Origin: Bacteroidales bacterium
GTDB lineage: Bacteria; Bacteroidota; Bacteroidia; Bacteroidales; GCA-2748055
Length of the DNA stretch: 64,000 bases
NCBI GenBank assembly: GCA_029210725.1
Contig: JARGFM010000013.1
Span: 61,879-125,878, forward strand
Direction of reading: 5' to 3'
Shown here: positions 46,218 through 54,845 of the stretch, one piece after another
Layout of the letters: the number at the start of each line of letters is the position of its first letter
How positions within the stretch are numbered: the stretch's first letter is position 1
Program-made: the position numbers and the translations under genes
Notes under the pieces: model-generated
What the model was told of the DNA's origin: nothing
The model's input: only the letters and a program-made list of their open reading frames with translations
Databases searched by the model: none

Positions 46218-46409
46218 ATGAGTAACGGAACAGTAAAATTCTTCAACAATGTAAAAGGTTTTGGTTTTATCAACCCTGATGAAGGAGGTAAAGACGTTTT
46301 TGTTCATCAAAGCGGATTGATCGACGAAATCACTGAAGGCGATAAAGTTAGCTACGAAGTAGAAGATGGTCCTAAAGGACTTAGCGCAAAAAACGTCAAA
46401 TTAGTATAA
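46218..46409 (+). CDS. Cold-shock protein (CspA family)
   Basis: A 63-aa single-domain nucleic-acid chaperone. RNP1 KGFGFI and RNP2 VFVH are intact. It binds RNA and single-stranded DNA and melts RNA structure. Single-gene unit with an AT-rich leader containing TACCTTTA (about 46168-46175) as a possible -7 box, and a strong terminator. Confidence 0.95.
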   Translation: MSNGTVKFFNNVKGFGFINPDEGGKDVFVHQSGLIDEITEGDKVSYEVEDGPKGLSAKNVKLV

Positions 46410-46437
46410 CATACACTTTGACTCTAAAGCACTGCAC

Positions 46438-46465
46438 AGCCCGTCGGTTTTGACGGGCTTTTTTT
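46438..46465 (+). terminator. Intrinsic terminator after the cold-shock gene
   Basis: AGCCCGTC (46438-46445) and GACGGGCT (46452-46459) pair perfectly with a 6-nt loop, followed by six T. Confidence 0.9.
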
Positions 46466-46505
46466 ATTGCTATTTTTATGCGATTAATCAAACTTGTTTA
46501 CCATC

Positions 46506-46703
46506 ATGAAATATAGTGAAAGTGCCGGACGGCTAAGGGTAATGATAGAAAAAGCCATTGAGGATCACAAAATTACACGTGCCGAAATGGATTCCATACT
46601 GTTCATCGCAACAGAAGATGGCCACATAGATCCCCAGGAACAGGCTCTGCTCAATCAGCTTCAGGAGATGATCGAAAACAAAACTGTAAAACTTACTATG
46701 TAG
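46506..46703 (+). CDS. Small TerB-like acidic helical protein
   Basis: A 65-aa protein, MKYSESAGRLRVMIEKAIED ... ITRAEMDSILFIATEDGHIDPQEQALLNQLQEMI. The segment ATEDGHIDPQEQALL resembles TerB/DjlA-like acidic helices that can bind metal, but the domain is much shorter than TerB. Function unknown. ATG 46506 was chosen over an in-frame TTG at 46494. Free-standing; the broken sigma factor gene follows after 45 bp. Confidence 0.6.
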   Translation: MKYSESAGRLRVMIEKAIEDHKITRAEMDSILFIATEDGHIDPQEQALLNQLQEMIENKTVKLTM

Positions 46704-46748
46704 TTTTTTGTCCAATTCATTGACTTACTAAGTAAACAAGCTTAGTCA

Positions 46749-47373
46749 ATGAGGCATGAACAGGACCATCGGAAATTCCTTGAGCTGATTTATAAACATC
46801 AGAGTATCATTCACAAGATTTGTTTTGTCTATTGATTCTCCTCGCAGCAAGCTGCGAGGAATCATCGATTAATTGTTTATTTTAAATGTGCTCGCTTACC
46901 CCGCAGCAGAGCTACGGGGAACCGAGTTTACGAGCTCAGCGCAGCTAATGCGCTCGCGTAATTCAAAGAACAGGCAGGACCGGGAAGATCTTCAACAGGA
47001 GATCACTTTGCAACTATGGAAATCCTTTCCCTCTTTCAAGGGAAAATCTGCATTTTCTACATGGATGTACCGGGTGGCACTAAATACGGCCATCAACCAG
47101 ACCAGGCGGCCCGGATTGTTCATTGACGCATCCTCTTCCCCGGAAATCCCCTGCGACCCTTCCGACTCCTATAGACTATCCGAAGAGATACAAATTCTAT
47201 ATCGGGCCATCTCTGGTTTAAAAAAGGTGGAAAAGGCCATTATTCTTATGTGGCTGGAAGAAAAGAGTTACGAAGAGATTGCAGAGGCTATCGGAATTAC
47301 TGTAAAGAATGTGAGCGTCAGACTCGTCCGGATAAGGACAAAACTGGCCGAAATTATCTCAAAACTTCAATAA
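46749..47373 (+). pseudogene. ECF sigma factor interrupted by the palindromic repeat
   Basis: ATG 46749 opens MRHEQDHRKFLELIYKHQ and continues to KICFVY, the start of sigma region 2; a TGA arises where the 130-bp repeat begins. The rest resumes in another frame after the repeat: SKNRQDREDLQQEITLQLWKSF (region 2), STWMYRVALNTAINQ, and region 4 YEEIAEAIGITVKNVSVRLVRIRTKL. Deleting 130 bp restores a 164-residue protein. A downstream product could start inside the repeat (ATG four codons before NSKNR) but would lack the first helix of region 2, so function is doubtful. Confidence 0.88.
46834..46963. repeat. Palindromic mobile repeat, copy B (in the sigma factor gene)
   Basis: 130 bp, the same as copy A from GATTCTCC to the second hairpin and the GCGCTCGCGTA end, plus a 27-bp block (46922-46948) after GGGGAA. 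That block adds a small hairpin AGCGCA/TGCGCT. It is flanked by ATT on both sides; the target was CTATTCAAAG. Copies A and C lack the 27-bp block. Confidence 0.85.
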
Positions 47374-47374
47374 G

Positions 47375-48094
47375 ATGAAATCCATAGATTTAGAAGCCAT
47401 AAAAACTACCTGGAAAGGTGAAAAAGGATTCGAAGTTAGAAGATTGTCGGAAACCGATATTGAAAATTATCTTGGAAAACGTTCCAGGGATATCAGTCAG
47501 TTGTTCAGAAAAGGACTCATTATTGATTTGTTTTTAAAAAGTCTGATCGGGCTGTCCCTCGCCGGCATCCTGATTCTTTTTCACACCAATCTGAAGGTCG
47601 TCCTGATGAGCAGTGCGATTCTGCTGGGGACCATCTGGACCATCCGCTACCAGTGGAAGATGATTGGAAAAATCCCCAAGGCCGAAGCCTCAGATCCCGT
47701 AATCAGGACCACCCTGATGAATAAGCTGGATTATTACCATCAAAGGTTTATTAAATCGCTCTATGTGGGAGCGCTTTCCAATGCCCTGATTATTCTGTCA
47801 GGCATGCTCTACTATTTCTACTTCAAGTATGGCGGGATGCGGCCATTCACCTGGGATGATTACCTGGTATTCGGCAGTACGATTATTTTGGGCTACGCTT
47901 TAGGTGCCTATGTTCAGATCGCCCACTACAATTTCCAGATCATACAGCTGGAGAGTTGCCTGCAGGAGATTGATGAGGAGGCCATAACCACGCGCACCAT
48001 CAGGGATCAGCGGAACAAAAAAAGGCGCCTGACACTTATCTTCGCACTGGCCCTAATCTGCGGACTTTTGCTGCTTGCTTATTTCATTTCATGA
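47375..48094 (+). CDS. Membrane protein, probable partner of the sigma factor
   Basis: A 239-aa protein. A cytoplasmic N-terminal part (~1-50) is followed by about four or five helices in pairs (~52-95, ~122-150, ~165-185, ~218-238). It starts 1 bp after the sigma factor stop, the usual place for an anti-sigma factor, but it has no ZAS or FecR motif I recognise. If it is the anti-sigma factor, it is now an orphan because its sigma gene is broken. It overlaps the convergent deacetylase gene by 16 bp. Confidence 0.65.
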   Translation: MKSIDLEAIKTTWKGEKGFEVRRLSETDIENYLGKRSRDISQLFRKGLIIDLFLKSLIGLSLAGILILFHTNLKVVLMSSAILLGTIWTIRYQWKMIGKIPKAEASDPVIRTTLMNKLDYYHQRFIKSLYVGALSNALIILSGMLYYFYFKYGGMRPFTWDDYLVFGSTIILGYALGAYVQIAHYNFQIIQLESCLQEIDEEAITTRTIRDQRNKKRRLTLIFALALICGLLLLAYFIS

Positions 48095-49551
48095 GCCGGT
48101 TTGAGGGTCCAGAGCTGCATCCGGGTCATCTCCACCAGGTGCGACATATCCAGGTCTTTCCTGTGCACGATCCAGTCCTTGTAGCTTTCCACCTCTGAAG
48201 TGATAAGCTCTTCATATTCCATGGGATATGGATCGAAAGGGATTACCTTGTAGTTGTCACGCGGATCTTTCCCGGCAATATCGAGATATACGGTGCTGAA
48301 TAAATGCATCAGCGATCCGGTCCCCACTCCGGCCCCCTCCAGTTCAAGCCCGGAAGGAAGATAGCCCCGGTTCTGGATCATATCTCCGGAAGCAATGGCC
48401 AGTTCAATGACCTGTTCCATGGCAACCGAGGTGATGCCGGGCCGGCCGGAAGGCATCTCCATGGGTCCAAGAGGGCTTTCACGCAAGAGCTTTCGCGGCA
48501 TCTTTCCCTTTTCTCCATAGGATTGAATCGACTTCGCAAGTGCGGCAAATACTTCCGCAGGGGCATAAAACTCATCGTAAACGACCTGACTGGTCCCCCG
48601 GATCTTCTCCGCAATCCTGATAAGGTCCTTTTTGCGTATATATTCTGGTTGATAGGAAAATCGCTCCATCAGATTCCCGATGGTGGTGACCTCTATACTT
48701 TCCTGGTCTTTCAGAAACTGCATCAGGCGCCTGAAATTCTTCCTGGCGCTTACCATGCTTTCAGCCGGCCGGAGTGCGGGAGCTTTAAGGCTGTCTTTGT
48801 CCGGATTGGCACCTTCGTAAAAATTGAAATCCCAGAACTGTTCCGCCCTGACTTTGGTGGGGTGACAGGCAAAGAATGATATCATATCGAATCCTTCGAT
48901 ATCCCGGAGAAAATTTTCTTTCAGCTTCTCAAACACGGGATTAAAAAGTTCATCCATGTAATAAACATCATCGAAGCCTCCGTAATCGCCATGGAAGTTC
49001 AGGGTATTGCAGAACCATACTGCATGTTTGCCGGGCAATCGCACCGGTGAATAGACATAACCTTTGCCCATTTGACCGAGGGCAAATACCAACTGGGGGC
49101 CATAGGACCCTCCGTGACGGGCCAGGGTGCTCACCGGAACCCCGAAAATCCTCTCCAGTTCATCAAAACCCGCCGATTCGTTCTCGAGCATCGCCTGCAC
49201 GCCCTGATCCCAGCCGGCATACTCCAGGATCTCAGTGACTGTGGGATGGATGGAGCCCAGGTTGGTATGGCTTCCAATATCATGGGCGGCCATGGCCGCT
49301 ATCACATCATTCCTCCCACGCTCTTCCAGCGAACGTGCTTTCTCCCCGATCACAAAAAAAGTGCCCGTGACTCCCACCTCGGTCATGGTTTCGGCCAGCC
49401 ACTTGGGAATTTCATCCACACTATCGGATACCGGTGAAATATAATCTTCTACATCAAAAACTACGCTGACATAAGTTTTTTTGGGGGTGGGCGTGCAGCT
49501 TTGCAGGAAGGTATAAATGAATAAGAATGTCAATAAATCACTGATTTTCAT
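48079..49551 (-). CDS. Polysaccharide-deacetylase-like lipoprotein
   Basis: A 490-aa protein with a lipoprotein signal (KISDLLTFLFIYTFLQSC). Residues ~28-260 carry a NodB-like fold: VVFDVEDY contains the Asp, and GSHTNLGSIHP supplies a His pair. A C-terminal ~200 residues of unknown fold follow (MSARKNFRRLMQFLKDQ...). It might deacetylate a glycan in the envelope, but the catalytic pattern is not standard. It is 35 bp downstream of the sugar dehydrogenase gene on the same strand. Confidence 0.7.
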   Translation of the reverse strand: MKISDLLTFLFIYTFLQSCTPTPKKTYVSVVFDVEDYISPVSDSVDEIPKWLAETMTEVGVTGTFFVIGEKARSLEERGRNDVIAAMAAHDIGSHTNLGSIHPTVTEILEYAGWDQGVQAMLENESAGFDELERIFGVPVSTLARHGGSYGPQLVFALGQMGKGYVYSPVRLPGKHAVWFCNTLNFHGDYGGFDDVYYMDELFNPVFEKLKENFLRDIEGFDMISFFACHPTKVRAEQFWDFNFYEGANPDKDSLKAPALRPAESMVSARKNFRRLMQFLKDQESIEVTTIGNLMERFSYQPEYIRKKDLIRIAEKIRGTSQVVYDEFYAPAEVFAALAKSIQSYGEKGKMPRKLLRESPLGPMEMPSGRPGITSVAMEQVIELAIASGDMIQNRGYLPSGLELEGAGVGTGSLMHLFSTVYLDIAGKDPRDNYKVIPFDPYPMEYEELITSEVESYKDWIVHRKDLDMSHLVEMTRMQLWTLKPAHEMK

Positions 49552-49586
49552 AGCATGAAAGTTTTTGGTTAATAACATATCAGAGC

Positions 49587-51047
49587 TTACTGTCCGGTGC
49601 GCTCAGTCAGAGGACGAAGCCGGATGATTCTATCGGGTTTATTAACCACCACGTAGATGTTACCCTCAGGATCCAGGCCTATATCCCGGACCCTGCCGTA
49701 ATTCTTCATAATAAGCTCCTGGTGCATGACCCTGTCGGCTTCAATATCAAGCAGCCTGACCTCTTCATATTTCAGTGCGCCAACCAGCAGCTTATTCTTC
49801 CATTTGGGGAATGCCTCCCCCTGGTAAAACTCGATCCCGCAAACAGCAATGGAAGGTTTCCAGTAAAGGGCCGGCTGTGCGTAACCCTCCATCCTTGTGA
49901 AATTTGAAACAGGGTTCCCGTCGTAATTGCTCCCATAGGTAATGACCGGCCAGCCATAATTGGTACCCCGGGTAATCAGGTTCAACTCATCTCCACCCAG
50001 GGGACCATGTTCCGCGGCCCAGATCTCATCGGTTCCCGGATGCACTGAAACCCCCTGGGGATTCCTGTTTCCAAGGGTATACAGAGATGCCAGTCCCTCT
50101 CCGATGAAAGGATTATCATCCGGGATACGTCCATCCGGGAAAATCCGGTGAATCTTTCCATTGGGCCGTTTAGGATCCTGGGCCTGGTCCTGTGCTCCAC
50201 GATCTCCGATACTGAAATAGAGATAACCCTTTTGGTCAAAAACTATCCGGTTGCCATAGTGATGCCTGGTGGACCTGTAGGTTTCATAGGGTGCTTCATA
50301 AATCAGCTCCTCATCCACCCATTGTAAGTCACGAATCCTTCCCCTGACAAGGCGTGTCATGGCCAGGGCCCTGTCTTCCTCTCCGGCCGGTTCAATCTGA
50401 TGGCTGTAGGAGAGGTAGATCCATCCATTCTCCGCATATTGGCGATCAATATTTACATCCAACAGGCCACCCTGTCCTTCAGCCAGGACCTGGGGAGTGC
50501 CTTTCACCGGTGTGTCAAGAAGCTTGCCCCGCACAAGCATTCTCAGCATGCCGGGCCGCTCTGTGAAGAGAGCTGTATCGCTGTTCAGGAATACAATGGC
50601 CCAGGGGGTATCCAGCTTATCCACCCAGACTTCGGCTTTAATCGTATAATCGAGGCTTTCCAGCTGAACCGGGGGATCCGGCTTCTCAACACCTGCTCTG
50701 GACTGCTCCTCATACAAATATTCCACCAGCAGCCGGATCTCTTCATCATCCAGGGAACTTTCATAGGAGGGCATTCCCAGGTGTGGGATTCCATACTTGA
50801 TGTTCCGGCTTACATAGCCCGGCCCATCGCCAAATTGCCATACCCCATCCAGCAGGCTCTGTGCATTTCCTCCCCGGAGATCCTGCCCGTGACAATTGGA
50901 ACAATACTGATCGTAAATCACTCTGGCATGCTGATCAGGTTCATCCTGGGCATTTGCATCATTCTCTTTACAAGTCGTAAAAATAGAGGAGATAATCAAA
51001 ATCATAACAAAAGTCCTGAGCTCGAAGTTGTTAATCCTGGATTTCAT
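49587..51047 (-). CDS. Cytochrome c-fused soluble aldose/sugar dehydrogenase (PQQ type)
   Basis: A 486-aa lipoprotein-like protein (signal ending SSIFTTC). Residues ~35-115 form a cytochrome c domain with CSNCHGQDLRGG and a distal Met. Residues ~130-480 form a six-bladed GSDH/YliI-type propeller with DTPWAIVFL, YLSYSHQ, GNRNPQGVSVHPGTDEIWAAEHGP and EFYQGEAFP. PQQ-dependent oxidation of an aldose with internal transfer to heme is likely. No PQQ synthesis genes are in the window, so cofactor supply is unknown. Confidence 0.85.
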   Translation of the reverse strand: MKSRINNFELRTFVMILIISSIFTTCKENDANAQDEPDQHARVIYDQYCSNCHGQDLRGGNAQSLLDGVWQFGDGPGYVSRNIKYGIPHLGMPSYESSLDDEEIRLLVEYLYEEQSRAGVEKPDPPVQLESLDYTIKAEVWVDKLDTPWAIVFLNSDTALFTERPGMLRMLVRGKLLDTPVKGTPQVLAEGQGGLLDVNIDRQYAENGWIYLSYSHQIEPAGEEDRALAMTRLVRGRIRDLQWVDEELIYEAPYETYRSTRHHYGNRIVFDQKGYLYFSIGDRGAQDQAQDPKRPNGKIHRIFPDGRIPDDNPFIGEGLASLYTLGNRNPQGVSVHPGTDEIWAAEHGPLGGDELNLITRGTNYGWPVITYGSNYDGNPVSNFTRMEGYAQPALYWKPSIAVCGIEFYQGEAFPKWKNKLLVGALKYEEVRLLDIEADRVMHQELIMKNYGRVRDIGLDPEGNIYVVVNKPDRIIRLRPLTERTGQ

Positions 51048-51103
51048 GGCGCTTTTTATATGTAAGTAAATGAATTTGAATCAGAAATGCTATTTTTGGG
51101 GCC

Positions 51104-51592
51104 ATGCAATCAGCAACAATTTTCAGAAAGGTTGAGAAATCAGATAATTTACCTCTTGCCCGAATGATCAGGCAGGTTTTCAGGGAGCATCATGCTCCTG
51201 AAAACGGGACCGTGTTTTCGGATCCCACCACAGATGATCTTTATGGCCTGTTCCGAAAAAGCGGTTCCGTACTCTGGGTGGCCGAAGTAAATGGTAAAGC
51301 TGCCGGATGTTGTGGAATCTACCCTACGGAAGGCCTGGATGCGAGCTGTGCGGAGCTTGTAAAATATTATCTGCATGAATCGGAGAGAGGCAAGGGTACA
51401 GGACGGGAGTTGATGGAAAAATGTATTGAATCTGCCAGGGAACTGGGATACGGAAAGCTATATCTTGAGAGCATGCCTCACTTTTCAAAAGCGGTGCGCA
51501 TTTATAAAAAACTGGGATTCCGCACACTTGATAAAGCGCTGGGGAACTCGGGACACAGCTCCTGTAACATCTGGATGTTGCTGGAACTTTAA
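51104..51592 (+). CDS. GNAT-family N-acetyltransferase
   Basis: A 162-aa acetyltransferase. The acetyl-CoA loop ESERGKGTGRELMEKCIESA (Q/R-x-x-G-x-G/A) and the ELGYGKLYLESMPHF...YKKLGF tail are typical. The substrate is unknown. A methyltransferase gene follows after 12 bp. Confidence 0.88.
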   Translation: MQSATIFRKVEKSDNLPLARMIRQVFREHHAPENGTVFSDPTTDDLYGLFRKSGSVLWVAEVNGKAAGCCGIYPTEGLDASCAELVKYYLHESERGKGTGRELMEKCIESARELGYGKLYLESMPHFSKAVRIYKKLGFRTLDKALGNSGHSSCNIWMLLEL

Positions 51593-51604
51593 CAAGCAAA
51601 CCCT

Positions 51605-52312
51605 ATGGCAACAAATCAGATAAAAGAAGAGATCCGGCCCATCACCATGCCGGGAGTCCATTCAAGATTTTTAAGGTTTTTCAAAGAACAATCTGAACCC
51701 GGAGGACTGAGGATCCTGGATGTGGGAGCCGGAGAGGGAGCGCTGACCCAGAAACTGCATGACATGGGTTACCGGATGCAGGCCTGTGACTTTTCACCGG
51801 AGTCTTTTAAATTCAATCCGGTACAGTGTGATGAAGTGGATATAACTTTACCCTTCCCTTATGAAGACCATAGCTTTGACCGTGTAATAGCCGTTGAGGT
51901 CACAGAGCATATACTGGACCACGAAAACTTTTTCAGAGAAGTTTACCGGATCCTGAAGCCGGGGGGGAAGTTATACGTTTCCACACCCAATATTCTCTCC
52001 ATGAAATCCAGGTTACGTTTCCTTTTTCAGGGCTTTCCTTATGGCTTCAAACCACTGGATATGAACCTGCACGACGGGATGCAGCATGTCGCATCCCTGA
52101 GCCTCGACCAGTATAACTATCTGGCTTTAAAAAACGGCTTCAGGGAGGCCGAATACGCCATCGACCGTAAACAAAACACTTCACGTTGGCTCAGGATCAT
52201 ATTCTCACCGCTGATGTTTCTGAGCAGAATTCTAAAAGGGTACAGCCCTGTACACAACCGCAAGGAATTGCTCCTTGGAAGATTACTGTTTATGGTTTTT
52301 CGAAAACTTTAA
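51605..52312 (+). CDS. Class I SAM-dependent methyltransferase
   Basis: A 235-aa methyltransferase with motif I LDVGAGEGALTQKL (~38-51), a post-motif DRVIAVEVTEHILDHENF and PGGKLYVSTPN. It is of the UbiE/BioC-like type without features that name a substrate. It forms a small unit with the acetyltransferase upstream. Confidence 0.85.
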   Translation: MATNQIKEEIRPITMPGVHSRFLRFFKEQSEPGGLRILDVGAGEGALTQKLHDMGYRMQACDFSPESFKFNPVQCDEVDITLPFPYEDHSFDRVIAVEVTEHILDHENFFREVYRILKPGGKLYVSTPNILSMKSRLRFLFQGFPYGFKPLDMNLHDGMQHVASLSLDQYNYLALKNGFREAEYAIDRKQNTSRWLRIIFSPLMFLSRILKGYSPVHNRKELLLGRLLFMVFRKL

Positions 52313-52350
52313 CGTGATTCTGAAAGATTTTATCTTTAAAACCTTATAAC

Positions 52351-53928
52351 ATGAGTACCATGAAAACGATGAATACGCTACTATCCTTGCTGCTTATTTG
52401 TATAATGGTGAGCCCGGTCTCGGGACAGCTGACCTCCAGAGAAATAGATAAGCTTGTAGAGGATACCATGGAAAAATTTACCGTGGCCGGCGTAGCGGTC
52501 GGGGTGGTCAAGGATGGGAAAATTCTCCATGCAAAAGGCTACGGTCTGAAGTCCGTGGATACGGGAGAGAAGGTGAATGAGCACACCTCCTTTGCCATCG
52601 CCTCCAACAGCAAGGCCTTTACTACTGCAGCCCTGGCAATTTTAGTCGAGGAAGGCCTGTTATCCTGGCAGGACCGGGTCATTGATCATATCCCCGAGTT
52701 TAAAATGTACAATGATTATGTAACGCAGAATTTTAATGTTCAGGATCTTCTGACTCACCGGAGCGGACTGGGCCTGGGAGCCGGCGACCTGCAGAAATGG
52801 CCTGCTGGATCTGACTTTACCATAAAGGACATGCTGGTGAATTTTCAGCACTTTGAACCTGTTTCGGCATTTCGCACCAAATATGATTACGACAACATCC
52901 TCTACCTGGTGGCAGGCGAACTGATCAAACGGGTAAGCGGAATGCCCTGGGAAGTGTTTGTGAAGAAACGTATCATGGAACCCCTGAACATGGACCACTC
53001 CTTCACACTCCCCCCCGGGATGGTTAATTCGGAAAACCTTGCTTCTCCCCACCTGGCAGAAGCGGGCAAGCTGCGAACAATCTCCTATTATGAACTGGAT
53101 CCCGAAAAAATCAACGGGGCCGCCGGAGGCGTACTTTCCAATGTGGACGATTTGTGCCGCTGGATGCTGGTCCACCTGAACCAGGGAAAATATGGCGAAA
53201 ACCTGGAGCATCAACTCTTCTCGGAGGCCAGTCAGCTGGAAATGTGGAAGATTCATACCCCCATTCCAATGAAGCCAAATGAGAGGTACAATCCCCATTT
53301 CTCGGGCTATGGACTGGGTTGGAGACTGTCGGATATGAATGGGAACATGAGTGTGTCACATACCGGCGATTTGTCCGGGATGCTCTCGAAAACCATGATG
53401 ATCCCGGATCTGGAACTGGGTGTGGTGGTACTGACCAACTCCTATTACGGAGGCGCAGGAGTTTTCCAGGCAGTCTCTCAGACGATCGTGGATAGCTATC
53501 TGGGACTGGACGATTACGGCTGGACCGACCGGAAACTGGCCTCCTTCCAGTCAGAATCCAATAAAGCAAAAGTCCGCGTGGAGCAGGTTTGGAGTGCAGT
53601 TGCAGCAAGCAATGACGACCATATAAATCCATCAGACTTTACCGGGACCTATGAAGACAAATGGTTCGGGAAGATCAGCATCTACCTGCAGGATGATCAG
53701 CTCTGGTTCAGTTCACTGCGTTCGCCGGCCTTGACCGGCCCCATGTTTTTCTACAAAGCCAATGCCTTTGCGATCAAATGGAAAAACCGGGAGCTGGATG
53801 CGGATGCCTTTGCCATCTTTAGTCTGGATGAAGAGGGGAAAGCCCGGCGCATCAGCATGAAAGGTATTTCACCGGATATCGATTTTAGTTACGATTTTCA
53901 GGATCTGGACTTTCTAAGGGTCGATTAA
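52351..53928 (+). CDS. Serine beta-lactamase-family hydrolase with DUF3471 domain
   Basis: A 525-aa exported protein with a signal peptide (1-25, ending VSGQ). The class C beta-lactamase/DD-peptidase fold (~28-385) has SNSK (Ser-x-x-Lys, near residue 88), a Tyr-x-Asn-like YDYDNILY and HTGDLSGM as the KTG-equivalent. The C-terminal ~100 residues match DUF3471 (FTGTYEDKWFGKISIYLQDD). Such proteins are usually peptidases or esterases, not antibiotic-resistance enzymes. The end overlaps the convergent regulator by 4 bp. Confidence 0.88.
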   Translation: MSTMKTMNTLLSLLLICIMVSPVSGQLTSREIDKLVEDTMEKFTVAGVAVGVVKDGKILHAKGYGLKSVDTGEKVNEHTSFAIASNSKAFTTAALAILVEEGLLSWQDRVIDHIPEFKMYNDYVTQNFNVQDLLTHRSGLGLGAGDLQKWPAGSDFTIKDMLVNFQHFEPVSAFRTKYDYDNILYLVAGELIKRVSGMPWEVFVKKRIMEPLNMDHSFTLPPGMVNSENLASPHLAEAGKLRTISYYELDPEKINGAAGGVLSNVDDLCRWMLVHLNQGKYGENLEHQLFSEASQLEMWKIHTPIPMKPNERYNPHFSGYGLGWRLSDMNGNMSVSHTGDLSGMLSKTMMIPDLELGVVVLTNSYYGGAGVFQAVSQTIVDSYLGLDDYGWTDRKLASFQSESNKAKVRVEQVWSAVAASNDDHINPSDFTGTYEDKWFGKISIYLQDDQLWFSSLRSPALTGPMFFYKANAFAIKWKNRELDADAFAIFSLDEEGKARRISMKGISPDIDFSYDFQDLDFLRVD

Positions 53929-54620
53929 CCCTTGTCCGATATTTCAGACAGCCGGTCCGGAGCGCGAACCTCTATCTTCCGCCCATTCAGAAGTATGATC
54001 TGATCCCTTTCAAACTCCTTCAGAACTCGAATGGCGCTGTCCTTTGATATCGAAGAGTAGTCGGCGATGTCCTGCCTGCTAATCTCCTCACCAATGACCG
54101 GGCTGTTATAAATCTCCTGGCTCAGATAAATCAATGCATCTGCTACCCTTCCGTGCATTTGTTTCTGACTGATGCTTACCAGACGATCCAATGCCAGAAG
54201 GTAATTTCCCGAATAATGGGTCATTATCCGCTCTGAAAAATCGCTGTTGGAGGCCAGTACTTTCTTAATGTTCTCCATATCGATGAAACATACAAAAGTC
54301 TCCTGTATGGCCATCACACTGTATCGGTGCTTGTCCCGTACCTGAGCACTGGGGCCTCCAATCAGCTTCCAGGGCTTGATAAAATCAAGTATCAGATTCC
54401 TGTTCTGATTTCCTTCAATATACATTTTGGCGAACCCTTCGATGACTGAAACCAGGTAATCGGCACGGGTACCCTGCTTCAGGATTACTTCTCCCTCATG
54501 AAAGCGAACAGAATAACGATCGGCATTAAGCAGCTGCAGTTCTTCCTCTGAAAGAGAAGCAAACAAAGGAGATCTCTTATTACAATTCTCGCAGCTGATG
54601 CACAATTTATCTGCTTTCAT
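53925..54620 (-). CDS. Crp/Fnr-family regulator with N-terminal Cys cluster
   Basis: A 231-aa regulator. The N-terminus has CISCENCNKRSPLF, a CxxCxxC group before the cyclic-nucleotide-binding fold (~25-140), and a C-terminal winged helix (EEISRQDIADYSSISKDSAIRVLKEFERDQI, ~180-210). Cysteines in this place recall FNR, which binds an oxygen-sensitive [4Fe-4S] cluster; a fourth ligand is not obvious. It is divergent from the multiheme operon and probably controls it. Start 54620 chosen; the open frame extends 30 codons upstream without similarity. Confidence 0.85.
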   Translation of the reverse strand: MKADKLCISCENCNKRSPLFASLSEEELQLLNADRYSVRFHEGEVILKQGTRADYLVSVIEGFAKMYIEGNQNRNLILDFIKPWKLIGGPSAQVRDKHRYSVMAIQETFVCFIDMENIKKVLASNSDFSERIMTHYSGNYLLALDRLVSISQKQMHGRVADALIYLSQEIYNSPVIGEEISRQDIADYSSISKDSAIRVLKEFERDQIILLNGRKIEVRAPDRLSEISDKG

Positions 54621-54690
54621 ACCTGTAGATAGGATTATTTCCGGATCTCCGCAATATACTGAAAAATGCTCTTCTGATAATGGGAATATC

Positions 54691-54707
54691 ACCTGACTGA
54701 TACAGGT
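54691..54707. promoter_or_regulatory. Dyad in the divergent region before the cytochrome operon
   Basis: ACCTG (54691-54695) and CAGGT (54703-54707) are a perfect inverted repeat with a 7-bp spacer, lying 71 bp upstream of the Crp/Fnr ATG and about 140 bp before the first cytochrome gene. Crp/Fnr sites have similar size and symmetry, but the half-sites are not the classical TTGAT. Confidence 0.35.
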
Positions 54708-54845
54708 CAATTTTTAATTTGATCTATCCCCATAAAAAACTTATTCTATCTGCCACTGTTTTTGTTTTAACAATCTTCCAGAACCCTTATCTTACGCTCT
54801 TCAAAGTCAGCAAGAATTCAGCTGAGAAAAATAAAATGAACTGAT

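Noticed and set aside
46873..47373. 166-aa sigma-like frame starting in the repeat at a TTG
   Set aside because: The first ~33 residues are translated repeat, not sigma sequence; treated as the 3' part of a broken gene.
52351..53928. Beta-lactamase resistance gene
   Set aside because: The fold is shared by many peptidases and esterases, and the DUF3471 tail fits those, not resistance enzymes.
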